Assembly: GCF_907164915.1 (NCBI RefSeq)
Contig: NC_061863.1
Location: 37,421,382 to 37,485,381, forward strand
Origin: Impatiens glandulifera
Taxonomy: Eukaryota > Streptophyta > Magnoliopsida > Ericales > Balsaminaceae
Length of the DNA: 64,000 nt
Direction of reading: 5' to 3'
Of this stretch, positions 23,143 to 34,500 are shown in pieces. The notes under the pieces were generated by a model. It made no database searches, was not told the DNA's origin, and saw only the letters and a list, made by a program, of their open reading frames with translations. A program made the position numbers and the translations under genes. Position 1 is the stretch's first letter, and each line of letters opens with the position of its first letter.

Positions 23143-25753
23143 CTGAATAAGCAGCTTATGGGTACAAGAAAGCAGAATCAAAGTCACCTGAATACCTTGT
23201 ATCAAATTATTGATAGGAAAATCTCTGCAGAAGATAGTCGCGAGTTGATAAGGGTGGTCACGAAGGTTGAGGTTAAAGAAGCTCTGTTTAGTATTGATGG
23301 GAATAAAAGTCCGGGTCCTGATGGGTTTAATGCATAGTTCTTCAAAGATAATTGGTCGGTTGTAGGTAAAGATGTTACTGATGGGGTTCTGGAGTTTTTC
23401 AAAAAACAGGAAGATGTTAAAGCAATAGAATACAGCGGTCCTAACCTTGATCCCCAAAACTGCGGTACCTGAGAAAGTACAAGATTTCAGACCAATTTCC
23501 TGCTGCAATGTGATTTATAAAATAATTTCAAAAATCATTTCTAAACGTTTTAAAAATGTTATAGGAAAAATAATAAATCTTAATCAATCTGCATTCATCC
23601 CCGGTAGGACAATCTCTCATAATATTCTTCTCATGCAGAGCCTATTAAAAGGCTACGGGAAAAAGAAAATATCCCCGAGAGTGGCTTTCAAAATAGATAT
23701 CAAGAAAGCTTTTGACTCTGTTAGATGGGAAGCTATTCGAGACTTTCTGGTTGTTTCTGCTTTTCCTATGATTTTTATCGATTGGATTATGCAATGTGTT
23801 TCATCATCCTGCTTTGTTGTTAGCGTCAATGGAGTCCACAAAGGCTATTTCAAGGGTGAAAATGGGGTAAGGCAAGGGGACCCCCTCTCTTCTTACCTTT
23901 TCGTAGCTATCATGGCGATCTTTGAGAGCATCTTCGCGATGTTCCGAAAGAATCGTCCATACATCTTTCACCCATTCTGTGAGATAGAGGAGGTAACACA
24001 TTTTTTCTTTGCTGATGATTTGTTCATTCTAGCGCACGCGGACGTTGATTCCATTAAAACTATTAGGGCTGCACTAACGTTCTTTTCTGAGGTAACAGGT
24101 TTAACTATTAATGAAAGCAAAAGTGTGACATTTTATGGAGGCGTGAAGGACAAAACAAAGCAGGACATCTTCAACATCATGGGCATTAAGGAAGGCAAAT
24201 TTCCCATAAGGTACTTAGGAATTCCGTTAACTGCGAAGCAGATCGAGATCTCACACTACAAGCCGCTGATTGAAAAGGTAAAAAACACGATATCTGGCTG
24301 GGCAGCGAAAAAACTTTCTTATGCAGGGAGGATCGAACTTATCAAAACCGTGGTTATGGGCATAATTGGCTATTGGGCGCAACAAATGGTCATTCCGAAG
24401 AAGGTAATGAAGGAACTCGACACACTGATGAGAAATTTTATCTGGGGTAATAGTGGAAGAGGAGGAAAGAAAGTCAAATGGACCGCTCTCTACAAACCGA
24501 AGGACGAGGGAGGCATCGACTTGAAGAACTGTATCGAGTGGAACAAGGCTCTAACCTTCAAGCATCTGTGGTCTTTGGAGCACAATCAGGAGTCACTATA
24601 GATCAAATGGGTGCATACGAGATTTATGAAACACGAAAGCAACATCTGGACCTGCAAAATTCACGAAGGTATGAGCTGGTCTCTAAAAAAGATTCTTAAA
24701 CTAAGAAGCGATATTGCAGATCTTTATGACATCCGACTAGGGGACGGGAATGGCACTCTATTCTGGCACGACCCTTAGTTTGAAAACCAGCCTATCATCG
24801 ACAAGGAGCAGTTTCAAAATACTCGTATCAGAAGGGACTGCGCAAAAGCGAAAATTAGAGACATCAAATACGGGAATTGGAACTTGCTCTTGAGAAGAAT
24901 TCTAGAAGGAAAGAGGATACTTGATCATATAAGTAACATACAACTACACGACAGACTGGATATTCATGAATGGAAAGATGACGACAATGGGAAGCTGGTA
25001 TTGAAGAAAATATGGGAGGTAATCCGGGAAAAAGCGCAGAAAGTAGAATGGGCTCCTCTTGTATGGTCAACGAAGATTATCCCTCGACACCAGTTCATCC
25101 TATGGCTCGCATTCTGGGAAAGACTCAGCACACATGATCGTATCAGTAAGTATATGAGCATCCCGGACGCAAGCTGTCTTCTATGCATAGGAAATGAAGA
25201 AACCATAGATCACCTATTCGGGAGCTGTTGTATTGCTTCGGAGCTTTGGGACAGATTCTATAAAATCCTGGAGCTGATCAGTTTCCCGAGCGAATGAAAT
25301 AAAATCAAAGAAGCGGCACTACTCAAAGCCAAGGGAAATAGATTTGCAACAAGCGTGTTCAAGTGCGGCTTTGGAGTAGTGGTGTATAACATTTGGAAAG
25401 AACGGAATGCAAGGGTATATGACAGAACCCGCAGGAGAATTGATGAGTTATGGAAAGATATTGTATCGGATTGCAGCGCCCTCGCGGGAACGTGGGGAAG
25501 AATTCCAAGCACGGAGCATAACTGGAATATCTGCAGGAACTGGAATTTACCGTTTTTTAAACTCACTAGAATTGAAATCATTGTAAATAGATAATTCATT
25601 TACGTTTTTAGCTTTTATTCAGAATGTTACGACTTCAAAATCATTCTAGGCCTGTCTAGAATGATCTCTTAAACTCGTGGTTTTTTTCCCGTTTTTGGGA
25701 ATTTTTAATGAAATGACGCTAAGCCGTTTTCCCAAAAAAAAATAAAATAAATA
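23143..25753 (+). mobile_element. L1-type LINE inserted in the element B LTR
   Basis: Bounded by a perfect 13-bp target duplication AATAACACAACAC (23130-23142 and 25754-25766) and ending in an A-rich tail (AAAAAAAAATAAAATAAATAAAT form). It is 5'-truncated: the endonuclease is absent and the first recognisable codons are just upstream of the reverse transcriptase. The 3' part ends in VVVYNIWKERN and is the same family as the 380-bp fragment at 7957-8336. Confidence 0.9.
23190..25594 (+). pseudogene. LINE ORF2: reverse transcriptase and zf-RVT
   Basis: Non-LTR reverse transcriptase. Upstream piece (about 23190-23440) SIDGNKSPGPDGFNA; then, after a frameshift, PISCCNVIYKI, LNQSAFIPGRTI, FKIDIKKAFDSV, GVRQGDPLSSYLF and catalytic FADDLFIL (about 24010). 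Then GLTINESKS, YLGIPL and, in the last third, the zf-RVT region PRHQFILWLAFWERLSTHDR with CLLC...HLFGSC. Stops lie at 23335, 24598, 24777 and 25294. Only the C-terminal two thirds of a normal ORF2 is present. Confidence 0.88.
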
Positions 25754-26445
25754 AATAACACAACACAAAAATAGCTTTCGGTAAATGACACAACGGTTTT
25801 AGATCGCGCGTGAGATTTCTTTATCTCTCTAAGATTTTCGTAACTTGTTATTAATGAGGTCGCTTCGTCTTCCTTTTATAGTGAAGATCGTTCCAACGGT
25901 CACTTTCTTCTCTCACCGTGGGATTGGTTAATCCAGAATCATGCCGGTACAGAGATGTTGCTTGCACGTTTCATCTTCCTCACCACTTGCCAAGCATGCA
26001 GACACTTCTCAGCAAAAGATGACGTAGACGGTTTGCAGATTCAAACACGTGTCAGGCATGCACCCTCCGGCTGTCGAAGTCGGATCAGTAAATCATCATT
26101 GTTTTTCTCGCATGCTTCTGATCGGATCTTATCTTCTTTTATCTCTTCGAGACACGTCTATTTCGTCATATTACGTCATCTCTGTAGAGTTTAGTTTCCG
26201 GTTGATTCTTACACAGTATAGTCCGGTTGGAATGTAGTCTTGTCTTTGCTAGCCGGTCTCTTTGAGAATGTTGAAACCGGTTCCTCTTGATCTTGACTTG
26301 ATCATTTGGAACTGGATTTCTTTGAAGTGTTCTTCAGCCGGTTTGTGAGGCTCCAGCCGGTTTGTGCAATTCAATATGTTCCTGCACATAGAAATTAATA
26401 GTTGTTTAGTTTTTCTGGCCGGTTCCAAAAATTAACTCTACTTAA

Positions 26446-26760
26446 TTTTTCTATAAATTTCTCCCTTTTTGATTATTTAGAATAAATATTCAAAACATGT
26501 AATGTATGGCCGGTTTGAAAATTAACTTAATTTTTCTATCAATTTCTCCCTTTTTGATTATTTAGAATAAATATTCAAAACTTGTAATGTATGGCCGGTT
26601 TGAAAATTAACTTACTTAATTTTTCTATCAATTTCTCCCTTTTTGATTATTTAGAATAAATATTCAAAACTTGTAATGTATGGCCGGTTTGAAAAATATG
26701 TTTAACAATTTCTCCCTTTTTGATGTTTTTCTGTTTTAAGAAAAATTTCAAAACATGTTT
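26446..26760 (-). repeat. Tandemly duplicated polypurine tract/LTR junction, element B
   Basis: An 88-90 bp unit is repeated about three times: on the minus strand each has ATCAAAAAGGGAGAAAT (polypurine tract) followed by TGATAGAAAAATTAAG (LTR start). Copies start at about 26456, 26542 and 26631, with a weaker fourth tract near 26713. The LTR end equivalent to 38516 is 26541, so at least one extra LTR-start copy lies inside the element. Confidence 0.75.
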
Positions 26761-26867
26761 TGATTTTTCAAAGGATATTTAGAAAAATAATTACTTCAAA
26801 GTATGATAAAAACGACTGAGTTTTGAAACAAAACCAAACATAGATAAATTGTTCATAAGAAAATAAA

Positions 26868-28900
26868 CTAAGGATTGAATGATCCCCCCTTTTCATTTTC
26901 TTTTTCCTTCCGCTTCCTTTCTTCTTCTTCCCTTGCCTTCCATTCCCTTTCTCGTCGTTCAGCGTCGAATTTCCATCCGGTCCATACACTTGAGATGCCG
27001 GGAGTTCGTTTTCCGAATCCGAAACCGCCGCTTACTGGTCTTGATGGGCGAGGCGTTTGAGCAACGATCGGTCTGGTACTTGGAGTTGCGATTGAATTTT
27101 CGACTGCTTTCTTCTTACACCGGTTGAGGTGTCTGAGGTCCTCTTCTTCTTCTTCGTCAAGAGGTTCTTCGTTTAGTCCGACCAGTTGAATCTCTCTTAG
27201 ACCGCTTCGTTCTTCCAACTTCATTACTTCTGCAACCGCTTTTCGTTTGTTCTTATTCCTTGTCTTCATAGAGTGCGAGGGTTGAGCCGGTGTGGGTTCT
27301 TGGAGAGCTGCCTGTTCTTCCTCATTGTATTGTTTGGCCAACTCATGATCTTTGTCTTCAATTTCCTTCCTTAACCATTCCCTCTCCTTCTCTTCGTCTT
27401 GAAGTTTGCGGCCATAGCCTGCAACATGTCTATCAAAGGAGCGGTTGCGGTTTGGACGGATTCGGCGATCATTGACTTGATTGTAGTTTGCACGGTTTCA
27501 TCTATCATCGACTTGATCGATGTTTGGGCGGTGTTGGCAATTTTGGATTGAATGGATGCCCGGATGGACTCTGTCAAGTTGGTTTCAACGGTTGTAATCT
27601 TTTCATCGGTAGCAATGCTGTATTTTCCAAGACAAGAGATGAGTGTACCGACAACTACCTCCTTTACTTGCTCAAGTTCCGGAACCTTATTAGTCTGAGG
27701 AGGATCGCTGCTCCGGTTTTCTGCTGTCATGGAGGACTCTCCGGTAGCAAAGAAAGGTTTGCTTTAAAAGAGATCGGCATGAGTTAAGACATGTTTGCAC
27801 TCGTTCTTCCATTCTGCTTCGAGCCGGTCAGCACTTTGAATGAGTTTATCACGCATCGTGTGAAACCGCTCAAACATTCTCGATTCTATCGGAGTTAATG
27901 TTGCCCCTTCTGCCTCCCTCAAGGCATCTTCCACTGCATGTAGCCGAGCGTGTTCATGTATCACCAACGTCTTGGAGAATGCGGCTTGAATGACGTTGGT
28001 ACTTGTTAGCTTGAGAGCCGCTTCTTCTAGTTCCAACAGTTTCTCCCAGTGCTTGTTACCGCTCATATCAGGGATCATTTCTGATAGCTTTGTTTCACAA
28101 CGTAGCTTGACCCATATGTGGTACGATGAGACCAACTCTTCAACATCCTTGTTCATATCCAGGAGGAACTTCTGAAACATCTCCTCCTCTTCTTTTGCTG
28201 AAATGGGGATCTCGGCTTCCGTCACGATCTCAGGTTGTGGACCGGTTTGCAGAACACTTTTTCCCTTTATCGCAGAATCCTCAAGTAGAACTTCTTTACC
28301 TTTGTTAAGCTGAATTGGATCTTTAGGTATGATTGTGGAAGCGGCTGGCTCGTCTTGGGCCGATTGGAGCGTTGTTTCGGATGGAACTGATTTGTTCCCC
28401 GCCGAGCCGGATGGTTCTTTTTCTTCAATATTTCCCTCCTGAGCCGGAGAGATGATGTTCTCAGTTGTGGTCGTTTCTTCGACCGGATGGGTTTCATTTT
28501 GATTTGGTTCCTCAACTTGATCAGCTTGCTTCAGAAGACTTGTCACGTCGTCTTCGGTTTCATTAACGATATTTTGGACTACGTCCACAATGACCTCCGA
28601 GGTCTTTAAACCTACGTCGGCCATTATCTCATCGAGGTTCTTGTTCGGGGACTTGGAGTTTTCAGAGTGAATATTAACCTTTGCTGCCTCCTTCGATGTT
28701 GACTTGGTTTCTTGGTTCCCCGAGGGTTCGGCTTGCCTTGGTGATGGAGAGTCGACTGGAATGGGATGAACTATGTTGATGGGAATGGGCTGAAAGACGT
28801 CTACGGTTCTCTTTGGTGAATGATCCGAGGAAAGAGTTTTCTCGGAGTCTGTCGGTTTGTTGGAGCTCTTCTTTGTGGATGTCTTCTTCCTTCTCTTTTT
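26868..28900 (-). pseudogene. X3 tail: charged coiled-coil protein, element B
   Basis: Continuation of X3 after a frameshift near 28890 (…SKKKRRKKTSTKKSS frame). Three blocks follow: 27764-28700 (acidic N-part, then helical EKLLELEEAALKLT and an RLEAEWKNE region), stop at 27764, 27371-27730 in the same frame (repeated IKSMI.E.VQT heptads), then a second frameshift near 27395 into 26868-27341 (DAERREREWKAREEEERKRK). Joined conceptually these make a 600-plus residue coiled coil comparable to element A's tail. It has no catalytic motif. The last stop is about 325 bp before the LTR. It may be a structural partner of gag or a nucleic-acid binding protein; this is inference. Confidence 0.6.
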
Positions 28901-29727
28901 CTTCGAGAGGCCTCGACTTGAACCGCCTTCTCCTTGGGATCTTCTTGTTTCGAACTTTCTCCAGCCGGTGCGGATGAGCTTGTTCCTTTTGATGACTTCG
29001 TTCTAGAGGACTTCGGCTTAGCCGCTTTGGCAGTCTTCTTGCTCATTTGCTCAGAGTTAAGAATATTAGCGGATGGAAGCGGTTCACCTTCACCAAGTTC
29101 CACATTAAGGAACTTAAGAATCTTTACAATTTGCATTGCGAAGGCCTGAACCCGACCATATTTCTTCACTACCATTTCGCAGAACTGTTCGAACAGAACG
29201 GTTCCCCAGTCTATCTTGTCACCGCGGACAATCGCCATCATCATTTTCAACTTCAGCTTGGTCAGGTTATCGAAGTTTCCTCCTCTACCCTGAAGTGATC
29301 TTGAGACTATGTTCAGCAGCCATTTGAACTCCGGCTTGAGTTTGTTCTTCCGGCTTGAGTGAGTCACCAGGTCCTGGTCGTCAGCCGATATGACCAACCG
29401 GACCGCGTTCGATTCTGCGTCTGTTAGGCTTGTTTTGAAGTCCAGCCCGATATTTGGCAAACCGAGTGCTTTAAAAAAGAGCTCCTCCGTGATGTTAACT
29501 GTTTTGCCGCTTACGGTGGCGGAGACCGTCCTCTTTGTTAGAGTCGTCGTCGCCAGAAACTCCATAACTTCCGTCGGGTGCACGATGAACGGACCAGTCA
29601 AATATGTTTCTAATCCCGCATCCCTTAGCGATTGCAGCACGACCTTGTTCTCCTCCGCGGCATGTTCGTCGATGTCGCTGAAATCGACCTGCAACATGTA
29701 TTGAAAGGGTGCTTTAACTAGAGCCAT
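28801..29727 (-). pseudogene. Accessory X3 domain, element B
   Basis: ATG at 29727 (MALVKAPFQYMLQVDFSDID), 94-100 bases after a TATA box. It shares with the other copies the pattern VDF-x-x-I, GLETYLTGPF, a VMEFL helix, TVSGKTVNITEE, KLKPEF, GNFDNLTKLKLKMMMAI-type block with IDWGTVLFEQF, then a Lys/Ser-rich linker. About 240 residues of domain. After about codon 280 the frame breaks (Arg-rich nonsense, stop 28801) while the original frame continues into the tail. It is clearly paralogous to element A's 1625-2446 protein. Confidence 0.65.
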
Positions 29728-29825
29728 GTTGAATTTGTGAATGAAGAAAATGAAGAACAGCGATGAACGGAAGTCAGAGAGATTTTTAAGATTTTGAGAT
29801 TTTAGAGCGATGGACTGTTTTGAAC

Positions 29826-29891
29826 TTATATAGGAGGTGGGTTTGAACCATTGGAAGATGAACCGTCACTTGGTTATGTTTTTGGCGCCAA
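29826..29891 (-). promoter_or_regulatory. X3 promoter: TATA box and E2F palindrome
   Basis: Minus strand CCTATATAAGTTC at 29824-29836 is a TATA box about 100 bases before the ATG. TTTGGCGC at 29881-29888, within the palindrome TTGGCGCCAA (29882-29891), is a perfect E2F/DP consensus. GGCGGTAA and GCGGTAAA variants follow to about 29975, echoing the GGCGG-rich promoter of the element A gene. Confidence 0.55.
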
Positions 29892-30221
29892 TTTTCCCTC
29901 CAAAAGTTATTGTAGTAACTTTCGGCGGTAAATGCGGAGAATACAATGGGCGGTAATTCTTGTGCGCGGTAAAACCGTGGGCGCTAAGTTTTTTCAAACT
30001 TTTCAGTTTTGTTTGAGATTTTGATTTACCGGAAGCTTGTTAATCCGGAAGTTTCGTTTAACATGGAATCTTATGTTTATTCAAGTCAAAACCGGAAAGA
30101 AAGAATAACCGGAGACTTTAAAAATGAGAGAATTTTATAAATAAATCTGAAACATAGAGTAATGAAGTGGGTTTCCAGTCGTACAACAAAATGATCAAAA
30201 ACCGGAAAGAAAACAGACAAT

Positions 30222-30979
30222 TTAAACTAGATCGATCCAATCCCCCTCGATCATTCTAACAAGCCATTTGGTCATGGTGTTGTCGGGTGTCCGTTCCTCA
30301 ATCCTCGATATCCATCTATCTAGCATGGATAGAGTCAGAGTGTTGGCCGGTCCGATAGGAACACCGGGCCCGAGGTTGCGGCGGTGATCCTCCAAAAATC
30401 GAGTGATTTGTGGAGCGAAATCGATCATTCCCCTTGGAGCGGTGATGAGCTGCTTCAAATTGTTGAAGAGGTAGGAAGCCCAGTTGATGGACGATTTTCT
30501 GATGATGGCTATCATGATGTTGAAAGCCTCCCGATTATAGTTTTGGTTGGGCATTCGGCCCATGATAGACCGCTGAACCAAGTCATGAAAGACTTGGTAT
30601 TGAGGAGCGAGTTTTTCCTTCTACCCGTGGTCGACGACCGGTTCGATGGAAGAGGAGAAGATATATGAGTAGTCTTCCTTAGCCGGAAAGAATGGCGTTG
30701 GGAAGTTTGAGAATCCTTCGGTTGGAAGGTTGAAGAAAAGAGCAAAGTGTTCTTCGGTAAGCCGAAGAAATTTTCCGTCAATGATGGTCCTTATACTACA
30801 ATCATTAAGAATGTGCCCGTTGTTGAAGAACTCGTACACCTCCTCTTCGAGGATGGTGTCTGAACCTTCAAGAAATTCTTGAAGCTCCGATTCTACGATC
30901 GGTTGGAAGATGCTTTCATGAAACCGACCATCTTTTATTTTTTGGAAGTTGACTATGATTGAGTTTCGTAGTTTAGCAT
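30222..30979 (-). pseudogene. Accessory X2 domain, element B
   Basis: About 250 codons. The probable ATG at 30979 is out of frame by one base with the conserved body, so a single-base deletion is likely. The body reads IIVNFQKIKDG, SELQEFLEGSD, EEEVYEFF, TIIDGKFLRLTEEHFALFF and LPTEGFSNF, then, after one in-frame TAG (30621), QRSIMGRMPNQNYNREAFNI, INWASYLFNNLKQLI and IDFAPQITRFL, ending at 30222. It matches the C-terminal half ORF of element A (3080-3465). It is the second of three paralogous accessory ORFs. Confidence 0.65.
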
Positions 30980-31088
30980 ATATTTTGGATAAGAGTGAGA
31001 TTGATAATCGAACAAAGTTCTTTGAACTTTCAAGCTTAGAGAGATAAGAATATTGGAAGCGTGTTTGAAGAGGAAGGGTTAGATCCCC

Positions 31089-31095
31089 TTTTATA
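31089..31095 (-). promoter_or_regulatory. X2 TATA box
   Basis: Minus strand CGCTATAAAAGGGGATC, a strong TATA box about 112 bases before the probable X2 start. The wording CTATAAAAGG is nearly the same as the element's own LTR TATA box. Confidence 0.65.
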
Positions 31096-31393
31096 GCGTG
31101 AGAGGTTGAGTGCATTTAATGAGAATATTTTGAAAAATCGGACGTTTATATCTGGTCATAAGGGTATGTCTAGTCTAATCAGATCAAGCATGCTTCTTGA
31201 AAGCGAATATTTCTATTTCCAAGAGTGATTTGATTTGGTTTGATACAGCGCATTTAATGTTGGTCATTTACTTTAGGATTTCTTTGATTTTTGATTGAAA
31301 ATGAAAGAAATGGTCTTCATTAATGTAAAGTACTAAACCGGTAGTACAACAAAATTACCGGTTTGGGAAATGATAAAAAGAGATGAGAAATAG

Positions 31394-32133
31394 TTAAATG
31401 TTTGATGACCCGGCCGCTTGATTCCTCTTGGCCTTAGCTGCTTCCCACCGGTCGATCAGCTCTTGGACTCTCTCCTTTGTGAGCACATGCTTCGGATGGA
31501 GAGTGACGAAGGGTCCGGAGTGGATATCCAAGCTAGCACAAAAACCGCTTAGCTGAGGAGCATAGCCAGTCTTGTTTGAGAGAATCATCTTCTTCAGATT
31601 GCTGAAGATGATCTAGGACCAATTTACCGGTGTCCCAACCGTGACAGCAATCATCATCTCAAAAAGCCTCTTGGTGTAGTAGTAGCTCTTCTCTCTACCC
31701 AGAACAGACTTTCCCAGAATCTCCCAAAGAAGCTGGTACTTGTGAGAGAGTTGGCTTTTAGCACCCCAGGGTCTAACCGGGATGTCAGAGTTGGAAAACC
31801 GATGACACATTTCTTCAATGGTCACCGAGGAGTAGGTTAAATCGGTTACCCCTTCAGTGGCCAAACCGCAGTATTCAGCAAAATCCGTCTCGCTGAATAG
31901 AAAGGACTGACCATAAACTCGTGCAACGATTATGTCTCGGTGCACTTCCTTTGCAGTCTGGAAGAATTCATCGACTACTAGGTAGTTGAGAATGAATCTG
32001 TTTTCCAGAAATCCTCTTAGCCCGCTTCTTTAAACGGCTAAGAACATTTCTTTGACATCGTGATCTTCGTATTGGTAGATCGAGTTGAAATCAGCCAAGA
32101 GAATTTTCTTTGCTAGTGGGTCGGAGTTCATGT
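31394..32133 (-). pseudogene. Accessory X1 domain, element B
   Basis: The ATG at 32133 (MNSDPLAKKIL) is followed by a two-base CT insertion (CTCTCTT), then LADFNSIYQYEDHDVKEMF, a TAA at 32030, GLRGFLENRF, VVDEFFQTA, VYGQSFLFSETDFAEYCGL, and VNWS TAG (31610) IIFSNLKKMIL, GYAPQLSGFC and a Pro-containing end, stop 31394. It has the same domain order as X2 and X3 and is the first accessory ORF after pol. Three disabling changes. Confidence 0.65.
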
Positions 32134-32207
32134 TCTTGAGATAGTTTAAGCTCAAGACAGTTTTGTGAATAGTAGATTTTGTGAAGGGTTGTGAGATTTT
32201 GAGGGTG

Positions 32208-32216
32208 GTTTATATA
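32208..32216 (-). promoter_or_regulatory. X1 TATA box
   Basis: Minus strand GGGCTATATAAACCACC, a TATA box about 78 bases before the X1 ATG at 32133. Confidence 0.6.
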
Positions 32217-32846
32217 GCCCGGGGTTCGGCTAGATCAATAGGTTAAGCATGCTTAATTATGTCATCAATTAGTTAATAGGCTTTAACTTGTTGAAGTGTA
32301 TAATGTTTATTTCCAATGCAAAGGTAATTATTACTAGGATATTCATGATGACAAAAATCTATTGACAAGATGTGAGTCTCCCTCTCTTGATGATGGACAC
32401 ATGTCGTCATCTCGATTGCGGTAGACTATTTCATTTATTACAGGCTTCATTTCTCAAGGTATGCATGAAAACGCGGTTAGCTATCCCAAGTTAACCGAAA
32501 AAGTTCAATCCATCGAAACTAGAGTGTATTTGTACTAATCGGTTTTCCATGGCCGGTTTTAGTTGAATATTTTATTCCGATTGTGAAGAAATGTTGAATC
32601 ATATCAACAATTGTTCAACTTTGGATTAAGTATATCCACTTCTACCAGGTTATTTCAACCGTGTAGTAAATATACACGTGGTTTTGACATCATGAAGTGA
32701 TCAGGCATAACCGGAGACTTCCTCCCGGTTAGCATTCTTGAATTTTCAATGGCCTATTTTGAATACGGTTTGAGAAGCGAGAGCTTCTCCCTGAACACAT
32801 ATCCCGATTTTTCATATTTATGTATGTAAGCAGTATGCATGCATGA
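32217..32846. other. Spacer between pol and X1
   Basis: 630 bp of non-coding sequence after the pol stop, with CCGGTT words and no supported ORF. It would hold the distal X1 promoter and the end of the pol transcript. Confidence 0.55.
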
Positions 32847-34500
32847 TCATGATATAAATTGCTTAACATCAGTAATTCCTAGAATATTTCTGAAATGAGA
32901 AAACTTAGCTTCCTGTAGCGGTTTGGTGAAGATGTCTACCACTTGTTGCTCAGTTGAAACATATTCCAACCGGATGTATTTCTCCTGAACATGCTCTCGG
33001 ATGAAATGGTGTCTTATATCAATATGTTTCGTTCTTGAGTGCAACACCGGATTGTATGTAATCGCTATCGCGCTGGTGTTGTCACAGAATATTGGTGATT
33101 CCTCGGCTATTACGCCAAAGTCCTTTAGTTGTTGTTGGATCCAGAGGAGTTGTGCACAGCAGCTTCCGGCTGCTATAAACTCTGCCTATGCGGTTGATGT
33201 TGCAACTGAAGTCTGTTTCTTGCTGCTCCAGGTAACTAACCGGTCACCTAGGAACTGGCAGGTACCACTTGTACTCTTTCTATCGATTTTGCATACTGCG
33301 TAATCCGCGTCTGAGTAGCTTATAAGGTTGAAACTTGAGTCTTTTGGATACCAAAGTCCCACTTCTTGAGTTTCCTTCAGATATTTTAATATTCTTTTAG
33401 CCGCAGTGTAGTGTGATTGCTTTGGATTGGCTTGGAATCCCCCGCATACTCCAACAGCAAACAGGATGTCCGGTCGGCTGACTGTTAGGTAAAGCAATGA
33501 TCCAATCATTCCCCGATATGTTGTGATGTTAATGGCTTGACCATCCTCATGTTTGTCTAACTTTATGGAAGAACTCATTGGTGTAGCCGCCTCGGCACAT
33601 GTATCCATTCCAAACTTCTTCAATAGTTCGGCTGTGTACTTTGGTTGACTTATAAATGTTCCGGCTTCAATCTTCTTAACCTGAAGTCTTAGAAAGAAAC
33701 TCAGTTCTCCCATCATACTCATTTGAAATTTGTCAGTCATCATTTTTGAGAATTTATCACATAGTTTTGGATCGGTTGATCCAAAGATAATATCATCGAC
33801 ATATATTTGTACAAGTAATATGTGTTCCTTTTTCTCAAATTTGAAAAGTGTTTTGTCAACTGAGCCTATTGTAAATTTGTGATCAAATAAGAATTGTGTT
33901 AACGTATCGTACCAGGCTCTTGGAGCCTGTTTTAAACCGTAAAGGGCTTTGTTTAGCCGGTAAACATGATTTTCGTGTTCTGGATTTTTGAAACCTGAAG
34001 GTTGATTAACATATACCTTACCGTTTACAAAAGCGCTTTTAACATCCATTTGGAAAACTTTAAAATTTTTGAAAGCTGCAAAAGCTAGAAATATCGTAAT
34101 TGCCTCAAGTCTGGCTACAAGGGCAAATGATTCTTCAAAATCAACGCCTTCTTCCTGTTTGTATCCTTGAGCCACTAACCGGGCCTTGTTCCTCGTAACT
34201 AAACCGTCTTCATTGAGTTTATTTCTGAATACCCATCGTGTTCCTATAACCGGTTTATTTTTCGGTCTAGGGACTAGGTACCAGACTTTATTTCTCTCAA
34301 ACTCGTTTAATTCCTCTTGCATTGCTAGGATCCAATCGGGATCTGAAAATGATTCATCCACCTTTTCGGCTCAATTTGTGATATGAAAGCTGAGTTTTCA
34401 TAGTGTTCCAAATTTTGTTGCCTAGTTCGGACGGGTGAGGATATGTTACCTATTACTAGTTCAAGAGGATGATTTTTGTTCCTTCTGAGGTTTATCCGAG
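32847..34500 (-). pseudogene. Element B reverse transcriptase-RNase H
   Basis: RVT_2 type reverse transcriptase: [53 protein letters not shown] and the catalytic [11 protein letters not shown], all intact, then [12 protein letters not shown] and DADYA of RNase H. A TAG at 33186 interrupts RNase H before AEFIAAGS. The last part (32847-33180) has CDNTSAI, HSRTKHIDIRHHFIRE and VDIFTKPL. The pol frame upstream of 34361 is broken by further stops. Confidence 0.85.

Larger units (their letters stand above)
22634..26541 (-). repeat. 3' LTR of element B, split by a LINE
   Basis: Plus-strand ends TGTTAGGATCGGGG...CTATCA. After removing 23143-25766 it is about 1284 bp against 1272 bp for the other LTR; the 12-13 bp difference is an extra GCCGGTACAGA-type stretch near 25945. 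It contains the motif CCTCCTACGTCACCCC (complement GTGACGTAGG) shared with other LTRs in the window, and a TATA box at 25874-25880 (minus). Confidence 0.85.

Noticed and set aside
26875..29704. Plus-strand ORFs opposite X3 and its tail
   Set aside because: Antisense shadows of the minus-strand accessory ORF; no independent start or domain.
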